NCBI GenBank assembly: GCA_021234535.1 | Contig: CM037840.1 | Coordinates: 16,881,415-16,945,414, forward strand | Length of the DNA: 64,000 nt | Source of the DNA: Stichopus chloronotus | Taxonomy: Eukaryota; Echinodermata; Holothuroidea; Aspidochirotida; Stichopodidae | Reading direction: 5' to 3' | Shown: one piece after another, positions 1 to 11,395 of the stretch | Layout of the letters: each line of letters opens with the position of its first letter | How positions within the stretch are numbered: the first letter of the stretch is position 1 | Made by a program: the position numbers and the translations under genes | Notes under the pieces: generated by a model | The model's database searches: none | The model's input: only the letters and a program-made list of their open reading frames with translations | What the model was told of the DNA's origin: nothing

Positions 1-2
1 GT

Positions 3-530
3 GACGATGAGTGGCATCCATATATCCCCCGTCAGTCTCTACCTTCTCGTTTTTCGGCACCGTCGGAACCACTTGTTAGTACGGGTACTCCGGAGCAACG
101 ACCGACAACACCGACAGAGTCTCCAGTAGGTGCAGATGTTCTGCCAAACTCAGGATGTCCTGAAAACGAGACACCCCCAAACCCAGAGAAGCGTACACCT
201 GAACCACCTGTGGGGATACCACCAGAACCAGCGCCAGAGGAACAAGGACGTCCGACCCGAAACAGGAGGCCACCGGATTTCCTGAGTTACTTGCACCCTG
301 GAGCCCCATCTTGGGTTCAGTCGGCCCAGTGTCCATATCCTCCTAATTTACCCCAAGGTTCTCAACCCAACCTTGGACGAATTTACGACCACCGACTACA
401 GCCACCATTTCCCCAAATTTACGACCACCGACTACAGCCACCATTTCCCCAAACGTACGACTACCGACTACAGCCACCAGTGTTTTTCCCACAGTATCCA
501 CTACCAACTTCTGACTGGACTTCGTACTGA
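3..530 (+). CDS. C-terminal tail of Ty3/gypsy Pol polyprotein (partial, 5' end outside window)
   Basis: The reading frame is open from base 3 to the stop at 528-530 and continues beyond the left edge. The product is rich in Pro, Glu and Thr and contains RPTRNRRPPDFLSY. A basic stretch followed by RPP-D/E-x-L is what I know from the extreme C-terminus of Ty3/gypsy Pol proteins, after the integrase. No catalytic domain is visible inside the window. The end of the protein holds a 12-residue unit (IYDHRLQPPFPQ) repeated about three times. About 600 bases downstream lies a purine tract followed by TGTAAG, as expected for the start of a 3' LTR. An unrelated proline-rich protein is possible but the context favours a retroelement. 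Confidence 0.55.
   Translation, partial: DDEWHPYIPRQSLPSRFSAPSEPLVSTGTPEQRPTTPTESPVGADVLPNSGCPENETPPNPEKRTPEPPVGIPPEPAPEEQGRPTRNRRPPDFLSYLHPGAPSWVQSAQCPYPPNLPQGSQPNLGRIYDHRLQPPFPQIYDHRLQPPFPQTYDYRLQPPVFFPQYPLPTSDWTSY
381..488 (+). repeat. 36-bp in-frame tandem repeat, three copies
   Basis: The units 381-416 and 417-452 are identical and encode IYDHRLQPPFPQ. The third, 453-488, is diverged. The unit length is a multiple of three, so the frame of the gypsy tail is preserved. Confidence 0.9.
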
Positions 531-1131
531 CGGAAGTTGATCATGGTTAGTCTCCCTAGTTGTTCCTGGTATTGTTTCTGATGGGGTGTAGAAAATTTAC
601 TATATTTCTCTAGTGAGGTTTCTCAAAAAAGTCATTAGATCATGACAAATTCATTATATTGTTCTAGTGAGATTTTTTTACGCCACGACAGAGTTACCTT
701 TGTCGTATTTGAGTATATTTTTCATCCAGTGGGTGGATGGTTATTTGTTCGTCAAGTATGGGACATTATGAGTCCAACATCATGCAGGTAGTGGATTCTT
801 GCTTACAGCATAAAGTAGTAACTAGTGGACAGAACCACAAAACCTAGTAAGGTTACATATATGTGCTTTTAGATCAAGTGATCGTTTGGAATTACTCAGT
901 TCTTGGGAGTGCGCACAATCTTGAACTTGAAGTGATTCCTGGTACTTTGTTAGTGCTACTAACCTAACACTTGGGGTTTTGCCCTTTTACAAGTACATTG
1001 TCAGTTCATACATTGAGTTCTGTTTCACGTGCTAGAAGGGGATACTGCAACGTATTGCTTGTATTTGTATTTGTTTTTGCGTTGAGTTATGACATTAGTC
1101 GTGTCAAAAACGAGTCAGAGACGACTTCTTT

Positions 1132-1306
1132 GAGAGGGGGAGAGTGTAAGGGATATACTCAGAACAAAGCAGAGACCCCTATAAAACTCCATACTTATTT
1201 TTTGCCTGTTTTGCTATTTTTATGGAACTACTATTTTATTGAGTTCCCTCACAGAATATGGTACCTTCCTTCTAGTGTCAGGGGCTAATTGACTAACAGG
1301 ATCACA
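1132..1306 (+). mobile_element. Polypurine tract and start of a probable 3' LTR
   Basis: The purine tract GAGAGGGGGAGAG (1132-1144) is directly followed by TGTAAGGGATATAC from 1145. This is the classic arrangement at the 3' LTR of a Ty3/gypsy element. A TATA-like TATAAAAC lies near 1181. The right end of the LTR is uncertain. It may stop at the ACA at 1304-1306 (about 160 bp) or at the ACA at 2399-2401 (about 1.26 kb). Both ends coincide with the start of a copy of the 77-bp direct repeat. The 5' LTR is outside the window, so the boundary cannot be fixed here. From 1381 to 2398 I see no other gene. Confidence 0.5.
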
Positions 1307-1380
1307 TTGTTATACCTTATTACTCTGTGTTCCTGCTCTGTTTGATTTGTCCTGAGTTTGTTCTTCTCTACCCCTCAGGT
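1304..1380 (+). repeat. 77-bp perfect direct repeat, copy 1
   Basis: This copy is identical over 77 bases to 2399-2475. It ends with a pyrimidine tract and CAG|GT. After this copy the sequence reads CAG|GTATGT, which looks like a donor rather than an exon. Confidence 0.9.
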
Positions 1381-2398
1381 ATGTTGTTTTCACTTTCTTT
1401 TATACATTATTCTTATCTCAAATATGTGGAGATCCTATGTGATGTATTTTTGTTACCAGTAATGCTAGGAATTAGTAGAAATATTGCGAAGTTTAATTGT
1501 AACTTTGGGAGTTCCCACTGCCAGCACTTTAACATGGTAGGGCCTTAAGCTGTACATTCACTGTAGGCCAATGGGACCATGCACTATTGGAATAGGAAAC
1601 CTACAGTGACAATATGTGTGTGAGGTGGTTCCATGGTATCATATTACATTGCTGGTATCTCCTTGCAGTAGCACATAAGTGAAGTAAGGGTTGATCCATT
1701 GGTAGATGGGAAGGCAAGGGTAGACACACAACAGCTGTATAGGTAAATTCCCTAGGGGGATGTCCTCTCACAGGATTGGTTGAATGGTTTAGGTGACCAT
1801 GGTAACTTGTGCTGGGCAGTAGTATTAATAGTAATTAGCTGTAGAGTGTCTGTGCACAGGAGTATGATATGGGTACAGTTATATCCAAACAATGTGTGCT
1901 CTTGTTTTATTAATTTGAGGCTCCTTAGTAATAGCAGGGAAAGAGTGCTAGTTCATAGGTGTACAGCTAGTGATCTGTTATGACAAAGATTATTATTCTT
2001 GTGTACAATGGAGATGGTCAAGCTAGTGGTGTGAAATATGTTTTTGTTGGTCTGGGAGGAGTGTATGATCAAAGAAACAGCTGTAGTTTATTTTGGTCAG
2101 CAAGTTCCCTGTTTTGAATTTGATTTGCTATTTTGTCTTATTTCTGTAAAGGTTAAGTAGAGTCATGTCTTAGATTAAAGGGGCTATGTTGGCTTAAGAC
2201 TTTATGTGCATATTAAAGGGGTACTTGTGTGTATTGTGAAAGCACTTAATACAGGATCTTGTTATTTGTGATTGAGGGGTTATTGAGTATGGGTTGCAAA
2301 ACATGTAGTTTCCTGTTGATTTATTATGTTATGCATTATGACAGTTGGTTTACTTTTGGTCAAGGGACCAAGACAGCGAGATTCGTAGATAGATAAAT

Positions 2399-2475
2399 AC
2401 ATTGTTATACCTTATTACTCTGTGTTCCTGCTCTGTTTGATTTGTCCTGAGTTTGTTCTTCTCTACCCCTCAGGT
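2399..2475 (+). repeat. 77-bp perfect direct repeat, copy 2, supplying a 3' splice site
   Basis: This copy places its pyrimidine tract and CAG (2471-2473) immediately upstream of the first coding exon of the OB-fold gene. It is therefore the likely 3' splice site of a 5'-UTR intron. It is 1,095 bp from copy 1. Confidence 0.8.
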
Positions 2476-2527
2476 GGCCTTTCGTGGCTCACCCAAGGTC
2501 ACCCGAGAACTTCCCGGGGTAACAAGA

Positions 2528-4552
2528 ATGTTCACAATAAAAGAACTTAAGAGAGCAAAACCTGCTCCATACACCAAATTGCTCAAATGCAAAGTTCTAG
2601 AGGTCAGCCATGCAAAGCCTTTCACAAGTAATGGCCAAAAGAAGGAGCTTTATCACATAGCCCTGGGTGACCAAACCGACATCATCAAAGCAACCTTATA
2701 TGATGCCAGCAAACTTACAACGATTAAGAAAGATGCATCAGTCATGGTAACTAACTACATCGTCAAAGCTGACAAAACAATAACAATGACATCGGCATCG
2801 AAAGTGTTTAAATCGTCGTCTGTGGAAGTGGATCCAGCCTTCATTGAACAGGCAAACATGCTCATCAACCCTCCCCCGAAACCAGTGAAAAAGATCAAAG
2901 AGGTTAAGTCATCGCCCAAGAAGACCATGACCTCTATCCAAGGGCAAATTGTCAGGGTAAGTACTATGTATTTTATTACTATCACTGAAATCATAACCCA
3001 GTGCAATCATGATGGCGTGTTTGTGTATTTTAATGTCTGTGTTTGTATATTAGTATACTGCATGTGTCTTTATAATGCCTATCTTTCTTACCACGATGTA
3101 TCAAGTAGGGCAAGTTCAACAGTTCTTGCATTTGGTAAATAGGTGTACCACATTGAATTCGAGAAGCAGATTTGGTTTCATGGAAATCGAACGTCCTTTA
3201 GGATTATATGGCATCAAAGCCTAAAACCGTGTGAACAAGGTGTCTCAAGTGATTTCCATTTATATAAATAAATATTTTTATATGAATTGTTAAATATGCA
3301 GTGTTCAGCTCAATTGATCTTGAGCACTCCTCACTTACGTACCTTATCACAACTAATGCACTCTAACCACCATATTTATAATGATTTCAGTAACCTTTAC
3401 CATTAACCTTAACAATTATATTCATATATGCACTGCAGACATAGTCATCACTTGAGATAAATATAAAATTTAAATATTACTTCTCCGATCAATTTAATTT
3501 GCATCAAAAAGGAAACTGTTGCATATTGTTCCGGAGTCAATACTTAGTTTTGTTTTTTTTATTATTTTGTCTTATAGGATGAAGCCCTAAAGCAGGTTAA
3601 TGTGAAGGGCTATCCCACCTGTGTGAGAAACATCTTCATCAGGGACGAATCTGATGAAATTGAAGTTGCTCTTTGGCGTTCAAATGCTGAATCAACTGCA
3701 GCTCTCGAAGACTATGTCAAAATTACTAATGAAGTCATCAACGAGCCAAACAATTACCATCCAAACACCTTTGTGGCAACAACCCCTACTTCCAGCATAT
3801 CAGTGAGTATATTGAATAGATTCTAATCTTAACAGTTCTTCATCCACAGAATAGCAAATTGCTTTAACCCTTATTCAACTTCACTCCTCAATGGCAAAAG
3901 CTTGAAAATCTTGCATCAAAAGTTAAAATAGATTGCCATTTAACAACAAAACACTAAAAACCATGCTGACTTTCTTACTTTCTTCCAAATCATGCCTCAA
4001 TTGTCCCCCTCCCCCTTCATATTTTCCATTGATGGAAAAATGCTTTGAAAACCTGCTTCTCACAGATCAGTTCATGATTCCATGTGAGGAAATTGACACA
4101 ATTTTAAAATCATATATTTCAGGTTATTACATCCACATATCAATATACACGCTGACAGTTTGTACAAGATCTAAAATTCATTTCAAAGTATCTGCTTTTA
4201 TCCATATTTTATCATATCCCTCACAATAGTAAATAGCTGTCATATATATTAACACAACTTCTCTTTGTTTTCTTTTTATATGCAGATTGAAATTCCACCA
4301 AAGCACACAGCACAATTGACTGTTCTTGCATACAGCATCGAAGGTGGAAAACTTTGTCTCCTTTGCTCCAGTGAAGATGACGATACTCAAGACTATACTG
4401 CAACTCAAGAAATCATGAGTGAGATTGTGGAACTAACGAGTGCAGCAATGCTTACTGAAATAGAAAACAGTTTAGAACAAAAGTTACCCCCTGGCAGTAA
4501 CTGTCATTTTACAGCAGAGGGAAATAATTGGTCTGCCATCCATATCCGATGA
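2528..4552 (+). CDS. RPA-like tandem OB-fold protein, paralogue 1 (3 exons)
   Basis: The coding exons are 2528-2956, 3578-3802 and 4286-4552, joined in phase 0 with GT/AG borders (GTAAGT and GTGAGT donors). They give 306 residues. The start is the ATG at 2528, because the paralogue begins with a matching M-(F/L)-T-(I/V). An in-frame ATG at 2453 lies inside the presumed intron. Residues ~10-105 form a first beta-rich unit, followed by a Pro/Lys linker (NPPPKPVKKIKEVKSSPKK). Residues ~135-220 carry QVNVKGYPTCVRNIFIRDE and IEVALWR, which I recognise from RPA70-type single-strand DNA-binding OB folds. The C-terminal exon has an acidic patch (SSEDDDTQDY). The likely role is single-stranded nucleic-acid binding. 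No zinc ribbon is visible and it is far shorter than RPA70, so it is a relative rather than RPA1 itself. Confidence 0.72.
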
Positions 4553-5246
4553 AGTGCTGGACTCTGATTAAGTACATCCAAAGCCTTTTAGGTGAAATGA
4601 GGCCCCATAACACACAGATATGTCAAGTACTTCAGACAAATATATCTTCTTGCACAGATCTTTCAAAATGCCCATAGTTGCCACGAATTTCTGAATATAC
4701 ATTGACGTATACCCTACCTCTTATTAGCACATCTCTGTCATTTAAAGTAGTCATCTGTGTGTCTTATACTGAGAAGGATTTTCATCATTGGAACTGCCTA
4801 TCTACAGAAAAACTCCCACCTAGCACGCAATGGGTCATACATCCATATCAGGACTCGACGGTTCCAAAATATGCATGTTAAGAAGTGTTTGCTTCACCAA
4901 AAAGATCCTCATTCGTGACTAGCGCTATTCAAAATCTTTTTATTATTGTAAAACTTTTTTAACTCATACATCGTGATTTCAGCAAAACTTCATATTACTT
5001 AACTCTCTTCCAATGTTAGTTTGTATTCATGTATTCATTCAAAAAAGTAAACCGTCCATAGCACACTTTCATACACCTTTTATATTTTACATGTTTTCAT
5101 TTTATGTTTATTTCTCATTTAATGTTTACTTCTCTTATTTCTCAGTTTTGTTTAACTTTTCCTACATCAGTAAAACTCTAGTAGAATGCAACTTGTAAAC
5201 ATTATATATCTCAAGAAGGGAAGGTTGGGCAGATTTCCGACATAGT
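4553..5246. other. Intergenic stretch after OB-fold gene 1
   Basis: This is AT-rich sequence with no convincing coding potential and no clear AATAAA close to the stop codon. Short open frames here lack codon-level or motif support. Confidence 0.5.
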
Positions 5247-5254
5247 ATGTAGAT

Positions 5255-5704
5255 CAGAGGTAAACCTTTTTGAATCAAAGGGCCACATTGCCAACTCTCA
5301 ACTTGGTGCCGGGCTCAAAGTTCGCAAGCCTTCCCTCTATTATCCTTCTCTTTATACTAGCTCTCTGTACAGTAAAAAACAAATGTTGCGACCCAGACAG
5401 TTTGACTAGTAAGAGAATAGAATTGCATGCCTGAAGTAGTATGCGTGCAGACTTGTCTATGGCAAGCCAAATGCCAAAAAATGTGAAACATCCTAATATG
5501 TAACACCGTAGTGAGCGTAAGATTTGACAACAAAGTCACAAGCGTTTATATGGATAATATCTTTTATTACTATTCTCCCTTTCGATTATTTTTCTTATTC
5601 TCTTTTTTGTAACTTTTACTCCTGTTCAGAATGGGGTTTGATTGCTGCATGATGCCTCTCTCTGGGCCGCATTTGGCCCGCGGGCCGCTGGTTGGCCACT
5701 CCTG
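5255..5704 (+). mobile_element. Non-autonomous hAT-type DNA transposon (about 450 bp)
   Basis: The left end reads CAGAGGTAAACC. The right end, read on the opposite strand, is CAGGAGTGGCCAACC. Both share the hAT-like CAG...GT...AACC pattern and a GGGCCA-A-AT block further in. The flanking octamers ATGTAGAT (5247-5254) and ATGTACAT (5705-5712) differ at one base, which fits the 8-bp target-site duplication typical of hAT elements. No transposase frame is inside, so it would depend on an element elsewhere. A related GGCGGCCCGCGGGCCACAT segment lies near 52,440. Confidence 0.6.
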
Positions 5705-5712
5705 ATGTACAT

Positions 5713-7967
5713 GTACCATTTCGTACGTACGTTCAATGACATTGCCTTTCCAGTAAATAATTCCAGGAGTAGAGAATATGGTTTCTCAAGACTGAGTTCA
5801 ATTACCATAATATCGTGTAGGAGCATTTTCATCTTAGCATTACACTTCCTCGTTAAACTTAAGACAGTACAACTATCCAAAACCTTGACTCATTAAGAAC
5901 AAATTTTGCATCTCCATAACTCTTAATGTGTTATATTCTTATTCATGTATTCACACAGTGTAAGAATACTCTTCAGCACATATTCATTACATCATTTTCT
6001 TTTAAACATGTCAATTTATTCTTTACATTTTATCTACTTCAGTTTTCCTTCATCTTTTCTGCATGTTTATCTTTTCTGCATCAATAAACGTCCAGTGCTA
6101 AACAGAATAAACACCTCTTAATTGTATTCATTTTCATAACCAGCAGTTGATATACTCTAAATGTTCAGCAGTACTTTTATCACTACCAGGATGCAATCAC
6201 ATATCTTGGACATCACTGCTTAGCAAGATTAATACTTGTGGTTCTACCATGCATATGCAAGTTCTTTCGAACTCTCCCCAAAGTCCAACAACTCTTACAG
6301 AGGCCCAGACTCCTAATGTGTAACAAGTGCACTACCATCCCTGACCCCGTCTCATAGAACACTGACTACAGAACAGCTGAAAACTCATAGCCAGGTGGTT
6401 GCGATTTTGCAACCTCATTTCTAGTTTCAGTTTTAGTGTTAGTTTGTCAGGTCTGTCTGAGCATATTAATGAAGAAAAATTATCCAGCTTACCACTACAG
6501 TATTACTATGTGCATGCAATAGTTCTTAAAGCATTTCTTACATTGCAAGAACACCACTGAGTAGTTGAGTTATTGAATACCTTAACCATTCATCAAATTT
6601 CTGCCTTGTACTGTAGATAAAATTGCAACATAATTACCTAAGCTGCTAATACTTTTGTAGTTCATCACTTCCATGCTAAAATATCAATCCCATCATTGAA
6701 ATGACAACAGTTGCAGCACCTAAAGCCGGTAAACTTTAAGGGACCTCACATGTACAGTACTGTAGCGACGGTATTTTGATCTCGTTGTACTCCATAAGAA
6801 ATTAGGAAAGAAGTTTTGCTCTCAATATACAAAAAGCACAAAAAGACAAATTTAGTGTCATACAGTATAAATACTTACTGATTTTCACTGATACCTCAGA
6901 ACAAAAGCTCATGTTGGTACTGAGCATTCATTGTATCCTTAGCTTACAATTTCCATAAACAGTATGCAACAGTCTTCATCTGCATACAGTCCCCCATTGG
7001 CTGTCTCACAGATACATGTCATATACATTGCCCCGTGCCATGTATGCAAATCAAGGTTCAGTTGTTTGTTTTTGCACATTGTATATATGTACTACTACCA
7101 CTGAATGGTTGGAAGTGACCCTGTAAAATTTGCATTCCTTATTGTGATGAAGAATACATTGAAGAGGAATTTGCACTTACAAATCTGCAGTGTGAATATT
7201 TTTTCATCACCTTGTATAACAAAACTATGTACGTCAGGATATTGGGAAATTTATTTTGACAGGATATAGCTTCTACAATTTTCTCTGCACTATCTGAAAT
7301 GGATTCAGGCATTCCAGGACAAGTGAATTCAGATGTCTGGAGCAGTCTTTAAAGAAAAAGTTCTATATGATAGCCATAGCATATTTGCCATTTTCTTTGT
7401 AAACAAGCCCTTGAAAAAAAACACATTATATAACCACAGTAGAAGAATTAAGATTTCAAAATAGTTAAGGCCATTGCATGGACAAATAGTTTTCTTCATC
7501 GACTACTGCATGCAGAAAACTTAAGAACGTACATAATACCCCTCTGTAGATTTAATGACAGTATCAGCTGATCCAATCTTTCCATGACACATTTTTGTTT
7601 TTAAATAGACCGATTCTTTCTGAGTGAAACACTCAATCTTGAAGGTGTCTATTTAGGTGAGCATATGTGGCAGTGTGTGCATAATAAATAGGCACACATT
7701 AAAAGACTGCCAGATAATCCTTTTGCATAACTATGCTGTAAAACATTAACTCAGTTGGTTACATCATGGCTTAAGTAAACTGTAACTAAAATTTTCCCTT
7801 CCTTTACATAACTTCAACATGCAGGATCCTTCAATCCATATGCTTGCAGTCACAGTAAAACAACTGCAGCCTCAGTTTTCAGTTTTCAAGCTCCACTTTG
7901 TTTCACATACAGTAGTTCACAGTAGTGTCACTTCCACTGATATGCTTCCATTTTTTGTAATTTACAG
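5713..7967. other. Intergenic / 5' non-coding region of OB-fold gene 2
   Basis: There are no supported genes. The sequence is AT-rich and unique-looking. The 5'-UTR exon of the downstream gene probably lies here, because its ATG follows a splice acceptor directly, but I cannot place it. Confidence 0.4.
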
Positions 7968-10900
7968 ATGCTTACTGTGTCCAAAGTCAAAAGGGTCTAA
8001 AGGTACTCAACCATTTCTCCTTCCTTTGAAGTACGTCATTGCAGCCGTTTTACCACCAACGATGTACACAAAGGATGGGACACAAAAAGAAATGCAGCAA
8101 CTGGCATTGTGTGATAACACTGGATTCTGTAAAGCAACTTCTTTTGACATATCCAAGAGAGATCTGATCAAAGAGGGTTCCACAGTTGTCCTGAAGAATT
8201 ACATCCCCAAGCCAGATGCTCTGATCATTACATCACGCACTAGTATTTTCAAAGTCCCTTCTATGAAAGTAGAACAACATATTATTGATCAGGCAGTGAC
8301 TTTTCTTCGCCCCCCAACACCACCTCCAGAAGATATCTCAAGCATCAAGTTATCTCCTGTGAAGACTATTCACACTGTGGAAGGGAAAATCATTCAGGTA
8401 TTTTTATTGTTTTGCACTTTATCTTTAGACCTATGTGGTCATGATTGCATGTGTGTGTGCATGTATGTATGTGTGTTTGTGACACTTAGCTTCTTAACAT
8501 GATGTTCTTTCCTGAGGTACATGCATATTGGGTAGATTAAACCCACTGTTTTTGGTGGAGGACAAAAGTCTCTGAGGTCAGCAGAGTTCAGCCACTGAAA
8601 TGTTGTAGTCGTGATAACTTAAGATAGGCAACTTGTATACTTTTCATAGTTGGGTATGTTTGCCATATGAAGCAGACAATCCTCTATTTTTGGCTGGAGG
8701 TCAGATGTCATCTCAGGCGTACCAGAATTTAAAAACCGAAATTTGTCTAAACATATATGTCAAGATAGGAAGCATGGATAGTTTTCATACTTTGTATATT
8801 TAATTTTCCTATTGAGTAGATAAAGTCCGTTCATTTTTTTTTAAGGTGAGAGGTCATCTGGGGTTACCAGTGGTTGAGCACTGAGGATCGACTCAACTGC
8901 TACAACAGAACGGTCTTTGCCATACTGTAGTGGCGCAGAACATTTAGCCTACAACAATCATTTATGGTAAACACTTAGGCTATATGCTGTGTGATAAATT
9001 CCTCAACACCTCAATGCATTTATTCTGCTTCAGTGTAAAGAGAAACCTATGCATTCATGATGTATATATCTTGTCACACTACTCCTTTACACTGTCAAGT
9101 CTGTTGAAACTTCTCTTCCCTAGATTGGTTGTATTTCTTTGTTTTTGCTCCAAATAATTTCCTAAAGTACTACTTGCTTCAAATATTCCCTTCATTCTAA
9201 ATTGAAAAAAACATGCTGACTTCACACCAAACTCCTTTATTGGAAAGTTCCTGCTCCCCCTCATTAAGATACTTCTACAAGCTAGGTCAGTCGAGCTGCA
9301 GCAGTTACAAAATGTGCAAAATCAGCAAATTTCAACACAACTTGGCCACTTAAGTGGTTTTCAATATTAACAATTCTGCAAAAGTTAGCAGTTGTCTTTG
9401 TGCAAGAATGCACATGGCAGACAGTATTATGCTATGAAATTCTTTGAAAATAGACTGAAATAAATTCAAAGGCCTGCAATATTACTGTACGTTCATAAAA
9501 GAGTGGCAAGTACATGAACGCTCTCTTAAACATGTCAACATCACATTCAACCACTAACTCAAAGAAATGGGACAACTTTATTTGCAATAAGAAATGTATG
9601 TACTTATCATAAAAACCACAATGCATTTTTGCATTGTGGTGGATTTCATCAAATGCTCTAGATTTAGGTGCTTATCTTATGCACTCCACCGCAAAGCATT
9701 TCTCTTTTCTGCTTTATTTACCCGCAGGATGAATGCCCTCGGCAGGTCCCTTTTAGGGACACATCACTGGATGTGAGAACTATAGTAATTCAGAAGAAAA
9801 AGAATACCATCAAACTGTCACTTTGGAAAGAGTTTGTGAAAGAACAAGTTAAGAGTGGAGACTTTGTTGTTGCAAAAAATGTGGTAGTCAGTGAATATCA
9901 GAAAGAGAAACAGCTCTCCACCTCTACAACTACAATCCAGGTATTACCTCCATCAAGTATACATAAAACGCAGGCTGTGTATCACGTAATTGTCTTGCCA
10001 TTGCAATCTGCATTGCAAATAAAAGGAACCATATATTCCCTAATAAATGCCCCCCTCTAATAAACGCCCCCTCAAAATTTTTAACAACTGCGTAGGCTGA
10101 GGCCTCCTTGCGCTACAGGCCTAAACCACAGATTAAGCCTAACGTTAATGTTACAACAGTAGCCTACTGTACAATGTCAAAAATGGTTACCTTTTCACAT
10201 GTAGATCCGCGCACAACACATTGAAGTTTCCGAAACAGTTAATTTTTTATGAAAATATACTCTGAAATAAACGCCCCCCCCCCTTTTCAAAAATGTAACG
10301 CCCAGGGGTGTTTAATAGGGAATATACAGTAGTTTTCTTTTTGTTAGAAGTCAAATTTTGAAAACCTTGTTAACATGGTGTCTTCACTTAGGAAGTATTC
10401 GATTCCTTGCCGAAGGCAGAAGGAATCTATGCGATGGTGATGTGTGTGTGTGAGGCCCATGCTTGTAAACACCATATCTCACAAAGAGTAACCATGACGG
10501 ATCTCATACTTAGTGTGTGGGTTGGTCATAGTAAGTAGATGATCCCTATTCTTTTTGATGGAGGTCAAAGGTCATTTGAGGTCACCACAGGTCAAACTGT
10601 GAAAGCCTTGTAAACACAATATCTCAAGAACCGTAACTGTGACTGATGTCATACTTAGTGTGTGGATTGGTCATAGTGAGTAGATGATCCCTATTGTTTT
10701 TGGTGGAGGTCAAAGGTCATTTGAGGTCACCAGATGTCAAAATGTGAAAACATTTTAAACACGATATCTCAAGAAGGGTAACCATAACGGATCTCATACT
10801 TAGTTTGTGGGTTGGTCATATTGAGTTGATGATCCTTTGGGTGTTTTTGGGTGGAGATCAAAGGTCATTTGAGGTCACAAGAGGTCAAACTGTAAAAACT

Positions 10901-11364
10901 TTGTAAACACAATATCTCCAGGAATCTAACCTTGACTGATGTCATACTTGATGTGTGGATTGTATATACTAAGTATAAGACTCCTTTTGTTTTTGGTGGA
11001 AGTCAAAGGTCGTTTGAAGTCACCTGAGGTCAAACCTTGCTAACACATTATCCCAGAAGGGTAACGTTAACTGATGTTGTACTTTAAGTGTGGGTTGGCC
11101 GTACTGGGTAGATGATCCCTATTGCTCTTGGTGGACATTAAACGTCATTTGAGGTCACCAAAATAAAGGTGATTTGGGGTTATAGGCTTATTCATGTAAT
11201 GTTTCAAGAAGAACATACTGCAGTTGATCTCAAACTTGTCATGTTGGATAATTCATGTTTGTTTTTATATACATGTAGCAAGGATTCACAAAGCCTTTTG
11301 GCTTTTTGGTTTTTCATTTTGACATGTTTCCTTCTCCACTGAGTTGCTTTTCTTGCTAAGTTAT

Positions 11365-11395
<31 letters not shown>

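Noticed and set aside
2453..2527. Upstream ATG at 2453 as start of OB-fold gene 1
   Set aside because: It lies inside the pyrimidine tract before the acceptor at 2,473, and the paralogue starts at the position equivalent to 2528.
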